Shown here: positions 6,627-7,575 of the stretch, piece by piece
How positions within the stretch are numbered: position 1 is the first letter of the stretch
Layout: each line of letters begins with the position of its first letter
Assembly: GCA_947463775.1 (NCBI GenBank)
Contig: CANHVD010000261.1
Span: forward strand, 1-7,575
DNA length: 7,575 nucleotides
Source of the DNA: Planctomycetaceae bacterium
Lineage (GTDB): Bacteria; Planctomycetota; Planctomycetia; Planctomycetales; Planctomycetaceae
Direction of reading: 5' to 3'
Made by a program: the position numbers and the translations under genes
Notes under the pieces: generated by a model
Told to the model about the DNA's origin: nothing
Database searches by the model: none
The model's input: only the letters and a program-made list of their open reading frames with translations

Positions 6627-7575
6627 CTATCGATAACTTCCTGGAGTTTTTCGCAACGGTTCGACAACGATAGCCGGAGCCGTCGAAACGTTGGGCGCAG
6701 GACGGGTCATTCCATACCGTGAGGAGTTCGCGGGAAGCGTGTTGTGACTTTGCGAGACTGGTCGTGCCAGCGTTCCAGACGGATTGTTATTTGTGGGGCT
6801 GGCTGGCCGGCTGGCGGTTCCAACGGGCTGCATGTAGCGTTGATTCTGTTGAGCTCCGGGGCTTGTCACGGCGTCAGCAAATTGAACTGGTGGACCGGTT
6901 CGTCTCGGCACAGATTGCGTCGGAATCTGCTGTGATGAGACAGGTCGATTGATTTGGCCGTAACGGCTGGCTCCGGAACTGTATCCCTGATTGCGATTCA
7001 TCGCCGTGGCTGTGGTCAAACGACCATCGGCTCCTATCATCAACTGCTCATACTGGGGCTGAAAACGAGTCTGTCCGGGCGTTGCGGGTACAGCGTCCGG
7101 CGGAGCAGGCAGCGGAGGCAGAGCCAACGACCCTGACGGCACTGGAGGCACTTGTTGGGATGGCTGTGCCGAAGAGGGAGCTAGTGATTCCAATGACTGA
7201 GTTTGCGGAGGCGCACTATATTGGTGGAGCGGAGCCTGAATTGTTGGATTGCCCATTGGCGTTCCATAATGCAGCTCGGTCGAAGAGTTAGCAGCTCCGT
7301 GATTCGGCACAAACATCTGATGCGAATCAGGGCTTGGCTCCTGAGATTGCGGCGATCCTGAATAGCTTGGATCGACGGCTGCCTCGTGTTGTTGCGGAGC
7401 ATAAACACTCCCTGAGTGATCATAGCTCGTCGTACCGTCGGACGGCTGCCCGTAGCAGTTGCCATGGGAATCACAGGGAGGCAGTGCAGGAAATCGCTGC
7501 CAGCATGTTTGGTTATAGCCCCACGCAGGTTGGCATCCTGCAAAAGTATGAGGACGTGATGGTTCATCCTTGAAC
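6627..7575 (-). CDS. Pro/Ser/Gln-rich low-complexity protein, C-terminal part (5' end beyond right edge)
   Basis: This gene has no recognised family. The frame is open from the right edge to the TAG at 6629-6627, giving 315 visible residues; the true start lies outside the window. An internal ATG at 7316 is probably not the start, because the codons before it have the same composition and remain open. The visible N-terminal part is Cys/Trp/aromatic-rich, with CQPAWGYNQTCWQRFP, then PPC and GNCYG. From memory, such aromatic/Cys segments occur in many secreted planctomycete proteins. The remainder is rich in Pro, Ser, Gln, Asn and Tyr, with the proline run PPLPAPPDAVPATP and repeated SRYG motifs, and should be disordered. 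A short ordered-looking patch reads QYEQLMIGADGRL. The C terminus is basic and ends KTPGSYR. The composition suggests an extracytoplasmic or envelope protein, but no export signal is visible because the start is missing. It is the upstream partner of the rluA-family gene, 15 nt away and in the same reading frame. Confidence 0.8.
   Translation of the reverse strand, partial: FKDEPSRPHTFAGCQPAWGYNQTCWQRFPALPPCDSHGNCYGQPSDGTTSYDHSGSVYAPQQHEAAVDPSYSGSPQSQEPSPDSHQMFVPNHGAANSSTELHYGTPMGNPTIQAPLHQYSAPPQTQSLESLAPSSAQPSQQVPPVPSGSLALPPLPAPPDAVPATPGQTRFQPQYEQLMIGADGRLTTATAMNRNQGYSSGASRYGQINRPVSSQQIPTQSVPRRTGPPVQFADAVTSPGAQQNQRYMQPVGTASRPASPTNNNPSGTLARPVSQSHNTLPANSSRYGMTRPAPNVSTAPAIVVEPLRKTPGSYR

Noticed and set aside
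6627..7316. Starting the Pro-rich gene at the internal ATG at 7316
   Set aside because: The frame is open upstream to the window edge with matching composition and a Cys/Trp-rich segment, so the gene is better treated as 5' partial.
7181..7567. Minus-strand reading frame of 128 codons starting with ATG near the right edge
   Set aside because: It overlaps the Pro-rich gene in another frame. The Pro-rich frame is open to the edge with the same composition as its downstream part, so this one is a shadow.
1..7575. CRISPR arrays, tRNA or rRNA genes, insertion sequences
   Set aside because: I saw no regularly spaced repeats, no cloverleaf-like segments, and no transposase motifs or terminal inverted repeats. 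The protein genes account for nearly all of the window.

Overview
This window most likely comes from a planctomycete chromosome, with GC a little above 50% by eye. The evidence is the gene content and style. There is a giant secreted protein with PQQ-type beta-propeller repeats and a tetratricopeptide-like N-terminal region, a Pro/Ser/Gln-rich envelope-type protein with a Cys/Trp-rich segment, weak Shine-Dalgarno sequences, and mraY outside a recognisable dcw cluster. Genus cannot be resolved from the sequence alone. All four protein genes lie on the minus strand, so transcription runs from the right edge to the left edge.

From right to left (5' to 3' of the transcripts), the layout is as follows. 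(1) 7575-6627 is the C-terminal part of a low-complexity, Pro/Ser/Gln/Asn-rich protein whose start lies beyond the right edge. (2) 6611-5652 is a complete RluA-family RNA pseudouridine synthase, starting 15 nt after the previous stop, so the two genes are probably co-transcribed. (3) 5651-5383 is a 269-bp gap holding a candidate sigma70-like promoter just after the rluA stop and a small palindrome close to the next start. (4) 5382-673 is a 1569-residue protein with a signal peptide and two PQQ-like propeller regions around a helical middle. (5) 672-565 is a 108-bp gap with a perfect 7-bp hairpin, a G/C-rich palindromic stretch and a T8 tract. (6) 564-1 is the N-terminal 188 codons of mraY (lipid I synthesis), read from a GTG start and running off the left edge. 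It has no ATG in its first 63 codons, but its motifs are unmistakable.

Functionally, mraY acts at the cytoplasmic membrane in peptidoglycan precursor synthesis. The propeller protein is probably periplasmic and of unknown specific role. RluA modifies RNA, probably 23S rRNA. The Pro-rich protein is probably envelope-associated. No pathway obviously links all four. I see no tRNA or rRNA gene, CRISPR array or insertion sequence, and no clear undescribed system. The points most worth a second look are the structured element in front of mraY, the architecture of the giant propeller protein, and the Pro-rich gene lying in frame with rluA.
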